Source: Flaccisagitta enflata | Lineage: Eukaryota; Chaetognatha; Sagittoidea; Aphragmophora | NCBI GenBank assembly: GCA_965153355.1 | Contig: OZ231127.1 | Location: 13,516,001-13,580,000, forward strand | DNA: 64,000 nucleotides | Direction: 5' to 3' | Part shown: positions 37,435-49,268 of the stretch, one piece after another | Numbering within the stretch: position 1 is the first letter of the stretch | Layout: each line of letters starts with the position of its first letter | The notes under the pieces: model-generated | The model's database searches: none | The model's input: only the letters and a program-made list of their open reading frames with translations | What the model was told of the DNA's origin: nothing | Translations under genes and position numbers: made by a program

Positions 37435-37610
37435 CGCGGACGGGTGGGGAGCGGCATACAACCCCCTTTTCCACACACCCACGCAAAACGTACGCAAAGT
37501 GGTGTAAATGAACGTTTTCACACGATTTGACTCATGTGTTTTGAATTGGCGGATGGTTGGATTGACGGACGGACAAAGCCTCTTATAGAGTCGCGAGTCT
37601 GCAACTAATA
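37435..37610 (+). mobile_element. HINE-like element, 5' truncated
   Basis: ACGCGGACGGGTGGGG start, TTGACGGACGGACAAAGCCT, CTTATAGAGTCGCGAGTCTG, CAACTAATAAG end. Confidence 0.6.
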
Positions 37611-37679
37611 AGTTTTGACTGACAAGGCCATGCTCGAATTGTGAGGCTCACAATGTGAGCTACACTACTTTGATAGAAT

Positions 37680-37795
37680 ATTGAAAAGGGGGGGGGTAAT
37701 GGGCAGGGACGAAAATGCGTAGAGCTCGACGGACCCACAGACCGACGTACGAGCCAACAGACAGATGGGCAAAGCAAAGAAACATGTTGTCCTTC
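37680..37795 (+). mobile_element. HINE-like fragment (weak)
   Basis: TAATGGGCAGGGACG and a GACGGACCCACAGACCGACG core. The 3' stem is lost. Confidence 0.3.
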
Positions 37796-38542
37796 AAGGC
37801 GCAAAGAGCGTAAAGAACATATGTAAAGTTACATTTTCACTTCTTGAGTAGTCTAAAATATTTCTCATTAGTTCTATTTTTAGTTTGATATTTTTTTTCT
37901 TTCTTTTTTTAGGTTTTCGCTTCTTTGAGAGGACGAGAAGACGTAGACGACAACCAGACGTTAGGTTAGTCTTCTTGAAACAAAATCCGAATTTCTTTCC
38001 TTCAGTCCTCATCTGTTACACTGTCTGTCCACTTGTCTGTTCCACTACAAGCTTCTTCTTGACTCTCACCGACAATCAGTATTAGTACTTATCAGTTTTA
38101 CTGTAACTACGATAATCACAGTTATTACAGTAATGATGATAGCAAATCCGTACCAGTCAACGTCTGCATTAGGAGTCAGAACCTTTTTTCGACCCATAGT
38201 CAGCATGTTAACCCATTTAAACTCTCTTTTCCCCACTCTGATTAACACGACTTCTAAAGAAATAAAGTTTGGCACTTTTATTGACACCAGGTTCCAGCCA
38301 ATCTCAACTTATCCACGGAGGAGAAAAAGATTCCGCTCAACAAATAGTTCAAGAAAAACAAGTAAGATCATGATAAATTATCATGTTAAAAATCCTCTGT
38401 AAGCCGCAAATACATATGTTGTCCAACTCTTATGATCTTATTATCATTCATCAGGGAATGTTGTTCAAACCGTCCTGCTACTCATCATGCTCATCAAATA
38501 TTACAGGTGCGCGTGGAAAAAGTCAAGAGGCAGATGTTGTTA
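37796..38542. other. Intron stretch
   Basis: A basic-looking frame after TTTTTTTAG| at 37,912 was considered and rejected as an exon. Nothing else found. Confidence 0.4.
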
Positions 38543-39135
38543 ACCATGAGTGCAATAAAAATGGCCGATTTTTCAACAGCTTTGAGCACAGGTTTTGGTC
38601 AAAAGATTCTTGGGACCATCCTAAAATTCATGCATTGTAGAAACATATCAAAATTATCTTTCATTTGAGTCCATGTAGCAAATTTTTTCTCAATTCTTTT
38701 AGAAAATATAACAGATTAAGGGCTAACAACTAAATTGCCACCTAATGAAAAAAGGGCTGAATTTGTCACTCGGATTTTCTGAAATGTTTTAGATGAGTAA
38801 AAATGATAGAAGATCCTAATCGATTTCGATGAAATTTTAGGGGCTAGTTGACCTATATTTGCCCCAATATCAAATCAATTTTTATCAACATCGGGCAACG
38901 TCTTCTGTGATTTTTCATGGAACTTTGTAAAGACACCATGGGCAGTTTCAGAATTAAGCGGTTTTGTTAATCTTACTCTCATTTGCATATTCATTGAGTT
39001 AGTGGTCCCACAAAAGTTTCAAATGAAAGATCGTTTGAAGGGCTTTCAAGGTGTCATGAATTTTGCTATGTTCAGATGAATTTTTGATCCTTTACAGACC
39101 TTTTAAAAATCGGCCATTTTTATTGCACTTATGGT
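38543..39135. mobile_element. TA-flanked MITE, ACCATGAGTGCAATAAAAAT ends
   Basis: ACCATGAGTGCAATAAAAAT, GGCCGATTTTT on the left and the mirror on the right (AAAAATCGGCCATTTTTATT, GCACTTATGGT), flanked by TA. Similar in length, end structure and an internal TTTCATTTGAGTC to the element at 16279. Confidence 0.85.
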
Positions 39136-39445
39136 TAATGTCATTAATTATGAAACAGAGAGAGATTTAGAAAGAATCACATATTTGATTACATAAAATG
39201 GATACGTAAGTTACATAACAACGCCAAGTTATGGCGTTTCTGATGAAGGATGAACGTTCGCGTTCTAATTCCAAATTTCGTCATTTTCTTCTGTCAGAGG
39301 CGACTATGAGACATTCCAACGATATTCAAATCGATTTTCCTCAAGACACCGACTCCAACCACCACCTCCCTGATATGGTAAGCTAGTAACGTCGGCAGCT
39401 TCATTTAGATAGAGAGAAGGTAAGAAAGGAAGAAAGAAAAAAAAC

Positions 39446-39574
39446 GAGGCCGGATACACGACACTACAGTCGCGGACGGTTGGGCAGGGGCAGTGATGCA
39501 AAAACTGCTAGCAATTCAGGATTGCGCCGGAGCGACCGACACAGCAAGGTGGAAAGTCGTGTGTTCGCGATTCA
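39446..39574 (+). mobile_element. HINE-like element
   Basis: GAGGCCGGATACACGACACT, AGTCGCGGACGGTTGGGC, short core, 3' AAGTCGTGTGTTCGCGATTC. Confidence 0.65.
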
Positions 39575-39619
39575 AAAGAAAGAGGAAACAGGAAACCGGA
39601 AACAGGAAAGAGGAAACAG

Positions 39620-39836
<217 letters not shown>

Positions 39837-40625
39837 AATGCTTCGTAGTTTTAGCCGATTGCAGCCCTTATGTGCGGACGCTGTGATGCATGACGCATGA
39901 TGCGTGATGGAGGAGACCGCAAGTGTTGTTTGGTAACAGCTCGTTACCGTCAGCTTTCAACGGAAGTGGAACCTGCCCTCAATAGCACGAGGAGGATCGA
40001 TCTATTTACGACCGATTCATGCAACCTTTCATTATGAATGTTTATCCCTTCGAACAAAACGCAGTCGTGTTGAGAGTAAAACAAATCTGGAAGAATAGTT
40101 CTGCATGTGCATTGCGCTCAAAAAGTCAAAAGGCCTTTCTTTGGTAACGACAAGGGAGAGATATTGGAGTAATTAAATGTTCAGAACGATTCTTTTCTTG
40201 TTAAAATATCGTTCGTTGGTGTGTATGAAAGATACGGTTGCAATATGCAAATGAGGTCTTTATCCATGGAACCTAAGTAACGAAACCGCAAACAGTTACG
40301 AGGACAGATAAAATCACTTGCACAAGTGATGTCGCGGATTTTGCCAAATTTTTAAAGCGGCGAAAATCCGGATGTACGGCTACCCAAGTCGCGTGCAGGT
40401 GGGCAGGGCAAGTTCACAGAGATCGGAGAGCTTGTACACATTCTTAACCACATTTCTATACATCCTCAGGACAAAAATATGAGCCAGTACCTAAAGATGA
40501 CAGCTACAGTATAAAAATGTGGTTTAGAATGTGTAGAACAAATACCATTTATATGGTAAGGGGAACCATTTAAAAACACACCTCGAATTACATATCAAGA
40601 ACAAGCGTGCCATGGTTTCTTTCAG
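39837..40625. other. Intron stretch with a HINE-like 5' fragment
   Basis: Mostly unannotated. 40,368-40,412 holds CCGGATGTACGGCTACCC AAGTCGCGTGCAGGTGGGCA. Confidence 0.5.
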
Positions 40626-41057
40626 GAAGCGAATCATCACACCCCATTAAAGGATTCTTCCACCACACACCCCTTACCCGCCGATTATCCCCCTCCAAAG
40701 ATGCCCCCTGCCAACAAAAAGAGCAACCTGACGCCGTCACAAATCCCCCCAACGTTACAAATCGAGAGCCCGACTACGAGCGTCGCCCCGTCGGACAACG
40801 ACGACGCTGCGGTGCACGGCGGCGATGAAGAGGAAGAGGATGAGGAGGAAGTGGCGGTGGTGCGGAGGAATCGCGGTACCGCCGAACGAGTGAAGATGAA
40901 GGAATTGAAGAACGGCGAAGCGAATGATATGGTGAAGGTGGATCGACCAGACTCTCTTTGGGTCAGTGGCGTGAATTCAACATCTAATCCATCTAAGCCA
41001 GCTTCTTTGGGCAAAGATGTCAAGAAAACGTCGTTGAAAGAGAAAATCGTCCGACAG
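40626..41057 (+). CDS. Amine receptor exon: bulk of third intracellular loop
   Basis: 432 bases, acceptor GTTTCTTTCAG|, donor CGACAG|GTTCGC, phase 0 at both ends, giving 144 residues. It starts EANHHTPLKDSS, has Pro-rich MPPANKKSNLTPSQIPP, an acidic run GGDEEEEDEEEVAVV, and ends in basic DVKKTSLKEKIVRQ. Low-complexity hydrophilic sequence is expected in the long third loop of tyramine and alpha-2-like receptors. Coding-like GC content stands out from the AT-rich intron. The frame runs on past the donor, so the donor rests on phase and position. Confidence 0.8.
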
Positions 41058-41359
41058 GTTCGCACTTTGCTACCTTTGAGCTTTCTTAGTTTTCCGTAAC
41101 TTTTTTACCTATGATTATGAGAAGAAGTCGGAGGCGACTGTATGAGGGTAACGACAATAAGTCGTTTTCAGTTTCTTTCTTTTCTCGCTTCTTTTCCCAA
41201 AATCCGTTATATTTTATTTCTATTTTTCTTTTAATCTTCTTTTCCAATCTTTTTTTTTTTTTCATCTCATCATTTTTTTCTTCGATTTAATTTTCCCTCC
41301 TTAATTGTTGAAGCTTTAGAGCAATCATCGGCCAAAACTAGTTTTTTTCAACCATCTTT
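41058..41359. other. Intron stretch
   Basis: T-rich, no feature. Confidence 0.4.
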
Positions 41360-41520
41360 TTAGTCGGGGACTCGCAACTGTACAAGATGCTTTGTCAGTC
41401 CTCTACAATGCACAAACTTGTTGAAAATTGTCACAGCATGTTTTATTAAGTAAACGTGTGAAATTGGAGAATTGTATACCCTAGGCCCCTGCCCACTTGC
41501 CCGCGTCGATATTGTACGGA
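41360..41520 (-). mobile_element. HINE-like element, reverse
   Basis: TTAGTCGGGGACTCGCAACTGTAC, GGCCCCTGCCCACTTGCCCG, CGTCGATATTGTACGG. The core is not GTCC-rich. Confidence 0.5.
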
Positions 41521-42274
41521 TTACTTACTTTTTAGCGTGGAGGCCATAAGGGGCATGAGGCCAAATGGGGGGGATGAAACATAGGTAATTCTATGAAACC
41601 TACCCATTTTTCAACGCCAAGACATCTAACCCCAAACGTCTAGATGGGCTCAGATAGAGATACGAATATAGATGGGCTCAGATAGAGATATGAATATATA
41701 AACATATATTTTATAAATGTATAACTTTACGTTAGTCAACAGGCAGCCTTTAGAGCACTTGATTGCGTGGCGTAAAACACCAGGATGCGTGTACATATGA
41801 CTCCTTGATAATCTGTTAATCCATGATACCATTTTTTCGTTGATTTGAAGCAACTGGTTACCGTGCATTCGTAATTTGCCCGGTCTGGTAACTTCTTCTA
41901 TTTCATCACCACCCCTGCCCGCCTGTTTTATGCAACCTGGGGAACCGTGTATCTAGCCTTGTTGTCAATAGAGGAAACGATATGATGATAAGATTTATCA
42001 TCGTTAGCACAAGGATAATCGAGATGGGAACGTGAGCTGGGGGCCAAATGACAGCTTCTCCGGATAATACGAATATCTCTTCGTCAATCTAGAATTGCCT
42101 GAATTGGCAGATGGGAACGAAACGTTTGGCGAGTGGAAATGACACCATTTTTTCATTCGCGAGTAGGCAGATTGGGCAAAATAGCGCGGAAATTTTCCCC
42201 CTTTGGTGCGCCGTAGCATTGGACAGATAGCTATCTTCACATAGGTTTCTCTGAGCCTTCTTGATAGCTATGCT
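41521..42274. other. Intron stretch with a HINE-like fragment
   Basis: A 33-bp duplication (ATGGGCTCAGATAGAGATA) lies at 41,643-41,695. 41,895-41,966 is a reverse 5' end (CACCCCTGCCCGCC, GAACCGTGTATCTAGCCTTG). Confidence 0.5.
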
Positions 42275-42462
42275 TTTTAGTTGCGGACACGCAACTCTAT
42301 AAGAGGCTTTGTCCGTTTGTCCGTCCGTTGGTCCGTCTGTCCGTCAGCACGAGTCGAAAAGAGGTAAAATAAGCGTTTTAGAACATTTTTAATGGCGGAC
42401 AGATGCATTTCCGCCCCTGCCCACTCGTCCGCAACTGGTGGCCATGTATCCGGCCTTGTCAT
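42275..42462 (-). mobile_element. HINE-like element, reverse, near-complete
   Basis: TTTTAGTTGCGGACACGCAACTCTATAAGAG, TGTCCGTTTGTCCGTCCG core, CCCCTGCCCACTCGTCCG, CAACTGGTGGCCATGTATCC, GGCCTTGTC. The 5' motif AGTTGCGGAC matches the 3' stem exactly. Confidence 0.8.
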
Positions 42463-42945
42463 TATAGAACGTGGTGTTGGGCTGCGGGCTTGACACAGCG
42501 ATGTATGGCAGCTTGGGGCCTAGGGACCTCAAAGCCAATTCCAAGCACGACAGCAAATCCAAGCACGACAGCCTTTTTGCTGATTTTTTATGATTCCTTT
42601 GCTCTCTAAGCTAATTCTAGACAAAAAGTATAAAATAAAGGAGTGATTCTCATCTAGATGGTTATTTCTTTATCAAGTAGATCTGTTTTCACTTGATTCA
42701 AACAATTCAATGTATTGTGCATAAAAAGTATCTAGAAAAACTAAATAGCGGGGAGGGGCAAAGCGTACTAATTATCAACACATATCAATCATGCCCTAGC
42801 CTCGTTTTGTAAACTTATTTATTATTTCCTTTCATAGGATTTTATTCAAAAAATTTTATCTGCTGTTTTGATGTCTGTATGTCTTTCTTCCTGTCTGTCT
42901 GTCTGTCTGTCTGTTTTTTTTGTGTGTTAGTCTCTGTCAAACAGT

Positions 42946-42989
<44 letters not shown>

Positions 42990-43133
42990 TCTTCTCAAAA
43001 TTTTTTCACTACACATTTTCAAGCCCGACAAACTTTCAAGCCCGACAGCAGGGACGTCACGTGATGTCCCTGAAGTCCCTTGCCATACATCGCTGGGCTT
43101 GACACGTTATCACACTTTTCATCCTTCCTTCAG
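42463..43133. other. Intron stretch with (CT)n
   Basis: CTGT units (about 42,890-42,915) and CT (42,950-42,984). TCAAGCCCGACA is repeated at 43,019 and 43,036. Otherwise unannotated. Confidence 0.6.
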
Positions 43134-43326
43134 ATGCCAACTTCTAAGAATCTGGACCTGAACTCGAGCGATTCTCCGGGTCCTCCTGGACGCGTCAGTG
43201 CGGGAAGCATGGCCAACCCCGTAAACGACGTTAATGAGGCGCAATTAAAGCGGAAGAAGCGATTAGCTCGAGCAAAGGAGCGCCGTACCACCTTCGTTCT
43301 CGGAATCGTTATGGTCACGTTCACCG
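43134..43326 (+). CDS. Amine receptor exon: end of third loop and first half of TM6
   Basis: 193 bases, acceptor CCTTCAG| and donor ACCG|GTGAGG, entry phase 0, exit phase 1. Loop part MPTSKNLDLNSSDSPGPPGR. Then a strongly basic segment LKRKKRLARAKERRTTF leads straight into TM6 (FVLGIVMVTFT). Basic residues followed by (T)FVLGIVM are the cytoplasmic start of TM6 in this family and contact the G protein. Confidence 0.93.
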
Positions 43327-43771
43327 GTGAGGAAAACGACCTGACTCCTATCACTTATCACCTGTAATGGTTAGATCGTAAATGATGCTTGCAAATTTAT
43401 ATCCAACAATTTTCGACATGGACAAATCTACCGTGTTGTAAATAATCATAGATGCAGATTCCGCAAGCTGCCGCGTAGCAGAATTTTTCTCTCAAAAGCT
43501 GCAACTATGAAATGTATTGTGCAATGGGCAGCCCTGAAAATAGTAATTTTTCTCAGCGGGCCCGTCGGGCCCGCTCCTCCTAATTTTCGCGGGCCCGACA
43601 GGAAAACAGCGGGCCCGACTGAAATATAGTTATTCTAAGCTTTCTGTTGTCATAACCCTGTGTAGAAGAAGTAAATAATAGTGAACCCCTATAAAACTGT
43701 AGCACCCTTACAGCTTAAACTACAGCAATAAATAATAAGTTTAACGTTGCTAATTAAAGTTTATGACTATA

Positions 43772-43937
43772 CAAGTGGCGCCACCAGAGCGATTTTGAAA
43801 TTTCCATTCCAGTCTCAAATTATAATGAAAAAACCTTGATTCTATGAACTTTAAGTAATAGTTAATTTTAATACTTTATTAAGCTATATCTTGACTCAAA
43901 AAATGAAAATAAAAAATCGCTCTGGTGACGCCACTTG
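43772..43937. mobile_element. Nested TA-flanked MITE, CAAGTGGCGCCACCAGAGCG ends
   Basis: CAAGTGGCGCCACCAGAGCG, ATTTT mirrored by AAAATCGCTCTGGTGACGCC ACTTG, TA on both sides, 166 bp. Confidence 0.85.
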
Positions 43938-44204
43938 TATTAATATAAACACTTTTCCTCTACCTTTAGGGCCCGCTCCTCCTAATTTTTGCGGGCCCGA
44001 CAGGAAAACAGCGGGCCCGACTGAAATATACCATATACTATTATATAGTTATTCTAAGCTTTCTGTTCTCATAACCCTGTGTAGACACACTGCTACAACA
44101 CTGCAGTGAATTTCTCTAACTATGCAAACTATTTCCTAATAAATGGAAAGGATTATGCAAAGAATAATGGTAACCTTTGTCTCTTACCCTCCCTCCATCC
44201 CTCT

Positions 44205-44206
<2 letters not shown>

Positions 44207-44298
<92 letters not shown>
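44207..44298. repeat. (GT)n(CT)n microsatellite
   Basis: GT then CT runs inside the hAT-like element. Confidence 0.95.
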
Positions 44299-44302
<4 letters not shown>

Positions 44303-44666
44303 ATTGGGTAAAGCAAGACATTTTAAATCATCGAATCCCAAATAAAACCATTTTATAAATTTCTATTTAATAATTCATTTTTGTAAACAATCATATGTGT
44401 ATTCAAAATGAATGTACATCACAATTGCTGAATTTCTTCTGACATTAAGCAGCTGAGAAGGGTCTCCAGGAGTCTTTTTATCTCCAGGAGAAAGAGAAAT
44501 TTGGTATTGCTGAAGAATGTAAGGTGGATCAAATTATGATTTAAGGATACCAAGTGAAATTGCTGCAGGCCCGTCGGGCCCGCAGCTAGTCTTATTTACG
44601 GGCCCGGTGGCCAATTTGCGGGCCTCGGGCCCGCGGGCCCGCTCTATTTTCAGGGCTGGCAATGGG

Positions 44667-44946
44667 TAAGATACATCTCTCTTCCTTCCTATCTTCCTAT
44701 CTTCCTCTCTTCTTTCTATTTCTTTTCTTTCCTTCTTTGTTTTCCTTTTCTTCCTCTCTATTCACTCAATCATTGGTTTCCTCCACTTTTTTCCTCCCTT
44801 CACTCATCCTGTCGCTTTTTTGGCCTAGCCTGCCACTAGCACTACAGCCATTGCTACTCTGCTACCATGATTCTGCATCTCTGTAAATAATATTTACTGA
44901 ATATCGAATTATATTTCCTAATTATCTGAAAATTCTTCCCGTCTAG
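44667..44946. other. Intron stretch before TM6 exon
   Basis: Pyrimidine-rich CTTCCTATCTTCC sequence, no other feature. Confidence 0.5.
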
Positions 44947-45017
44947 CTTGTTGGCTGCCATTTTTTGCGACGTATCTGATTGGTGGAGTTTGTCCAAACT
45001 GTCCAAAGATACCACCG
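44947..45017 (+). CDS. Amine receptor exon: second half of TM6 and third extracellular loop
   Basis: 71 bases, acceptor CCGTCTAG| and donor CCACCG|GTGAGG, entry phase 1, exit phase 0. With the split Ala codon it reads ACWLPFFATYLIGGVCPNCP then KIPP. CWLPFF is the TM6 toggle motif (Cys-Trp-x-Pro-Phe-Phe). The two Phe residues line the amine pocket in adrenergic, tyramine and octopamine receptors. CPNC lies in the third extracellular loop. The next exon should begin in phase 0 with TM7 and was not found in the remaining 19 kb. Confidence 0.94.
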
Positions 45018-47203
45018 GTGAGGAGAGTGAGGAACCTGAATCTAGAGCGGCCATAACGAAAGACACATGGCAAAATTCTCAAAACCCGTACCTCTTCCCA
45101 TCCCTCCATGCTTCACCTGTATTGTAAAAGCTCCAGGGGTGTATATTCTTGAGTCGCTTTTGATTTTTTCCCCCCTGCCTTTGATTTCCTTCTTTTCCAC
45201 GCGACGCGTCACACATGCTTTTTTTATCCACATTTTCCATAAAGCAAGAACTACAGTTAGCTGCCAAGATGTTAAATTGTGTTCACAAATGAGGTTTTAT
45301 GATTTGGCACAAAATATACCTCAATTTCTTTTTTTTCTTTTCTTCTTACTTCTTCCCCATCTCCATCTTTTTGACACACCGGGAAACTATGCTATACCTG
45401 AAAAGCCCTGTTTGCTGGTACAACCACACTTCTTTTAGTTGGTTATTAGTAGCATATCCGGTTTGTTTACCTGACCTTAGCTAAGAACTTAAGGCATGAC
45501 ACGGTGCAAGATCGCAAGAAATTTGGCATTCACCCAAGCGTCAAAAATTAATTACATAAAACAATTTTTTTTCTAATTTTGTTAAATATATTCTTTTGAT
45601 ATTAAAATAAAAATCAATGAAAATTCGGTTTTAGTTTGCTAAATATTAATTATTATATATTTAAATACGACTTATTCAGCTTTTAGCTTTTTTTTTGTAT
45701 TTTTCAAGATTTCTGTATCAGAAAATGTTTTAAAATGCTTTAAACATATTTTTGATGAATAAAAATTGTATAAAAAAATATTTTTTTATGTAATTCATAA
45801 CTGTCACATAAACTTTTTTCAAAAAAAGAACAGAAAACAAGCATTTTTTGCTTATTTGTCACTTTGTCTTAAAACGGTTTCTTTTCTATCAGATATTGTC
45901 TTGCAATTTTTTATTCAGCAATCATTCATGAAGTATCTAATTTTAACACAGACATTATCACAAAGCTGTTCATTCATTCATTTGTCTATTCATTCATTCA
46001 TTCATTTAATCATTCATTCTGTTCATTTATTTTTTCATCCAATCATTCATGAATACATTACCCCGTAGTAAATGTCATTGTCACATATGTTTATATACAG
46101 CAAAGAGTATGTTGTTGTTGTTGCTGTCCTTGTCCTCCTATCATTGTTGTTGTTATGTTATATAGCACATACAGTAATATACTACAGTATTATTAATCGT
46201 AATATTTCACCGTATCCTGTCATAAAAAGATACTATATTTTGGTTTTAGTTTGTTTTTTTAACTGAGCTTTATCTGGCTTACACTCATAATTGATGAGTC
46301 CAAGAGAAACCTATGAGCCTATAAAATATTGTTAAATTTTTTACAAACATACTTCAGCTTCCAGATCATAAAGCAGCTACTGATTAAATATATATCGATA
46401 AAAATCACCACAAAGACGTATTCAGTTCATGAAAAAAAAGAAAATGACCTGGGAAAACTGATGATTTTTATATATTTTCAAGCCAATGAGCTTGAGCGCT
46501 TTTAAATCCTCCTATCAATGACAAGACAGAGAGCTCAGCTGGCCTCCAAGATTACAAAAACACAAGAGCCTGAAGAAAAGACAGCATCGGCCTACAGGCT
46601 CAAGCCTCTAATCAGGCTCAAGATTACACTCCACTTATCATTACAGGTATTAGATACAGCAGCAGCTGGTGTTAGCAGCAGCTTTTTGTTGTTGTTGTTG
46701 TTGCAGCAGTTGTTGTCGTCACAACACGTCGTTGTTAAAACAAACCTCCAATCCCAATATTTCCGCCTTCTTAGCTGTATTACCCTAAGACCCTAGTTTC
46801 TTTTTGAAACCGTTTGAACTCCAAATTCCAGTCCAGCCTGACTATTTAAAAAGCGCAAAAAACATGAATTCTCCTCTTGCCCACCTGGTCTGCGACTTGT
46901 ATTGGCCATGAAACGGGCCTTGTTTTAACACTTGATCTCTCTCTCTCTCTCTCTCTCTCTCTGTGACAAGGAAAGAGATTCCGCTTATTCTGTCTGTATG
47001 TTTTTCTGGTTCCACTCTCTGTCTGTCAGTCAGTCAGTTAGTCAGTCTGTCAATCCGTCAGACAATCAGTCAGTCAGTCGCCCGTCTGCTCGCTCTCTCT
47101 GTCTGTCTCTCTCTCTCTCAAACAGTCAGACTGAAAGACCATCTTCCACATTTTTCCTGCCCCCATAGATTTCTAGGGCCTTGAAACTGATATCTCAAAT
47201 GTA
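45018..47203. other. Gene-poor AT-rich stretch (likely receptor intron)
   Basis: CATT repeats (45,970-46,050), short GTT runs (46,100-46,150, 46,685-46,705), a HINE-like 5' fragment (46,870-46,925) and CT (46,936-46,963). Paired CAGTCAGTCAGT near 47,025-47,080. No NPxxY motif. Confidence 0.6.
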
Positions 47204-47317
47204 GGGATGTGGATGCGATTGACCACTTCCAGTTTGGAGGATGGGATAGCTTCTAGTATTTGTACTGTGAAGCGGAAGCGATGGATGTGGCATAAAAGTT
47301 GACTGCTTCCACATCCC
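47204..47317. mobile_element. Small inverted-repeat element, GGGATGTGGA ends
   Basis: GGGATGTGGATGCGATTGACC and GTTGACTGCTTCCACATCCC, flanked by TA. Confidence 0.55.
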
Positions 47318-47435
47318 TACTCAAATGTGTTAGCCCTGCTAGACCAATTCTTAATATAACATCAGATTATACAAAAACTGAGGTGAATTCTCTGTCCACA
47401 AGAATCTTGCGGCCGTACGGCGATCTTGAGTGGCA

Positions 47436-47905
47436 AACAAGCTTTGAATCTTAATTACACATCATACTAATCAATTTTTTGAAGTTAAAAAAACTTAATC
47501 TGAGCATGTATGCTCTGAGCATCTATGCTCTGCCTCTGATGATGTTTCCCAAAGTGGATCATGAAATTACATGTATGCTTGTTTTAGTTGGGAGAAAGTT
47601 GAGAAAGGGAGTAGAAAAAGGAAGAATGTGTGAAGTGCTTAAGCTTTAGTGATTTTAGGTGCGACAAAGCACCTCTATAACTGGCTGTGTCCGTTGTTTG
47701 GTCGGTTTGTTGATAACGTATTTGCTTGACGATTCACACGTCGCACCTTAATGGCCTACTTGGCCTTGTTTTTTTAGGTGCGACGAAGCACCTGAGGCCG
47801 TGATATAATTTCACCTGACAATTTTTTAAAATTTTGTTCACCATTTTTCTAAGGAATTCAAACATTGGATTTTTCATTCTGATTGTCATGCAACAATAGT
47901 CAGTA
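47436..47905. repeat. Segmental direct duplication, copy 1 (470 bp)
   Basis: Matches 49269-49738 at a constant offset of 1833 bases, with no indel noticed. It includes a HINE-like element at 47,655-47,775. Confidence 0.9.
47653..47775 (-). mobile_element. HINE-like element, GGTGCGAC subfamily
   Basis: TTTTAGGTGCGACAAAGCACCTCTATAAC, a TTTGGTCGGTTTG core, CACGTCGCACCTTAATGGCC, TACTTGGCCTTGTTTTT. The 5' motif AGGTGCGAC equals the 3' stem of this subfamily. A second copy lies at 49,486-49,608. Confidence 0.7.
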
Positions 47906-48360
47906 TTCTGGGTTTAAAAACATTTGTAAAACACCTTTTAAATTATATCAAAAATACTTAACTGAAATTCTAATAATGTTTTTTGATATTAAATCCATAT
48001 CACAAGCAAAGATTAAAATGAAACCAAAATTTCCTGTTCCCGTACACCATGTACTCGAACTGGCCTGTTATTTGCTAGCAGTGCTGCTAGCAGTAAGCAC
48101 CTGAGGCCGTGATATAATTTCACCTGACAATTTTTTAAAATTTTGTTCACCATTTTTCTAAGGAATTCAAACATTGGATTTTTCATTCTGATTGTCATGC
48201 AACAATAGTCAGTATTCTGGGTTTAAAAACATTTGTAAAACACCTTTTAGATTATATCAAAAATACTTAACTGAAATTCTAATAATGTTTTTTGATATTA
48301 AATCCATATCACAAGCAAAGATTAAAATGAAACCAAAATTTCCTGTTCCCGTACACCATG
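47786..48360. repeat. Tandem duplication of a 266-bp block
   Basis: 47786-48051 and 48095-48360 are almost identical (offset 309; TTTTAAATT against TTTTAGATT noted). A GCTAGCAGTGCTGCTAGCAG palindrome lies in the spacer. Confidence 0.9.
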
Positions 48361-48469
48361 ACTTATGCTTTGTAACAGACATGTTAATTAAGTGATGATT
48401 TTGGGTATCTTTGAATTTCTGAAACCTGCAGAGAAATCCTGTTTTACTTTTCCACAAGTTAGTCTCTCC

Positions 48470-48700
48470 GTTTTTAGGTGCGCCATAGCACCTCTATAAG
48501 AGGCTGTCTGTCGGTTGGTCGGTCACGTCACGCTCGAGTTGAAAATCTCAAAAAGAAGCAAAAATCACTGGAAATGATTCAGAAATATGCTAGGATGATT
48601 TTTAGATGCGCCATAGCATCTCTATAAGAAGCTCTGTTTGTCCGTCCGTCCATCCATCGGTCACGCTCGAATGAAAAATCGCTAAAAATGGTTGAAATCA
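48470..48700 (-). mobile_element. Two HINE-like 3' ends, GGTGCGCC and GATGCGCC subfamilies
   Basis: TTTTAGGTGCGCCATAGCACCTCTATAAGAGGC at 48,474, and TTTTTAGATGCGCCATAGCATCTCTATAAGAAGC at 48,599. Both are followed by GGTCGGTCACG / CCGTCCATCCATCGGTCACG cores. A possible shared 5' end is at 49,095-49,190. Confidence 0.65.
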
Positions 48701-48779
48701 ATAGAAAACTCATTTTGTTCATCATAAATGATGATACTCGTCATTTCATTCACTAATATTATCAGCTACGGTTAGGTCT

Positions 48780-49090
48780 TACAAAGCTGGGGATAGGTCG
48801 GATGGGTCTGGTGATAGGTCTTAGGATAGGTCTGATAGAGCTGGAAATAGTTCTGATAGAGCTGGGGATAGGTCTGATAGAGCTGGTGATAGGTCTGATA
48901 GAACTCGGGATAGGTCTGATAGAGCTCGGAAAAGGTCTGATAGAGCTAGGAATGGTCTGATAGAGCTAGGGATAGGTCTGATGGAGCTTGGGATAGCTAT
49001 GGACTAATAACGCACGGCAGAATAGGTCTGATAAGGCTAGGAATGGTCTGATAGAGCTAGGGATAGGTCTGATGGAGCTAGGGATAGCTA
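48780..49090. repeat. 22-bp tandem (GGATAGGTCTGATAGAGCTG)
   Basis: More than ten units of GGATAGGTCTGATAGAGCTaGG inside a HINE-like copy. Confidence 0.9.
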
Positions 49091-49268
49091 TGAATGGCAA
49101 CGCTCGGCGCACCGTGTGGCCTATAATTGCGAGCGGGTTTTTGCATTACAGCCCCTGCCCAACCGTCCGCGACTGTATTGCCGTGTGAAGCTTACAGATG
49201 AAGTAAATTATGCTATGCTTTTTAAGAAGGGGCTAAGCAGAATTGTGTGACATCAAAACTTTTGAGTT

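Larger units (their letters stand above)
43529..44658. mobile_element. hAT-like non-autonomous element with 8-bp target duplication
   Basis: Ends CAGCCCTGAAAATAG and CTATTTTCAGGGCTG. Direct repeats GCAATGGG at 43521-43528 and 44659-44666. GGGCCCG-rich subterminal repeats. A block of about 115 bp (GGGCCCGCTCCTCCTAATTT to CATAACCCTGTGTAGA) occurs twice, at about 43,568 and 43,970. No transposase frame. Confidence 0.92.

Noticed and set aside
37913-37964. Basic frame (FRFFERTRRRRRQPDVR) after TTTTTTTAG, as a possible receptor exon
   Set aside because: The attractive frame needs entry phase 1, but the previous exon ends in phase 0. In phase 0 the usable donors give an exit phase that does not match the next exon, except for a trivial 30-base cassette.
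40607-40828. Frame PIKGFFHHTPLTRRLSPSKDA overlapping the third-loop exon
   Set aside because: Another frame over the same bases is phase-matched with both neighbours and stays open for the whole exon.
46645-46800. Possible TM7 exon after TTACAG at 46,646
   Set aside because: The translation (VLDTAAAGVSSSF) lacks NPxxY and is driven by GTT/CAG repeats.
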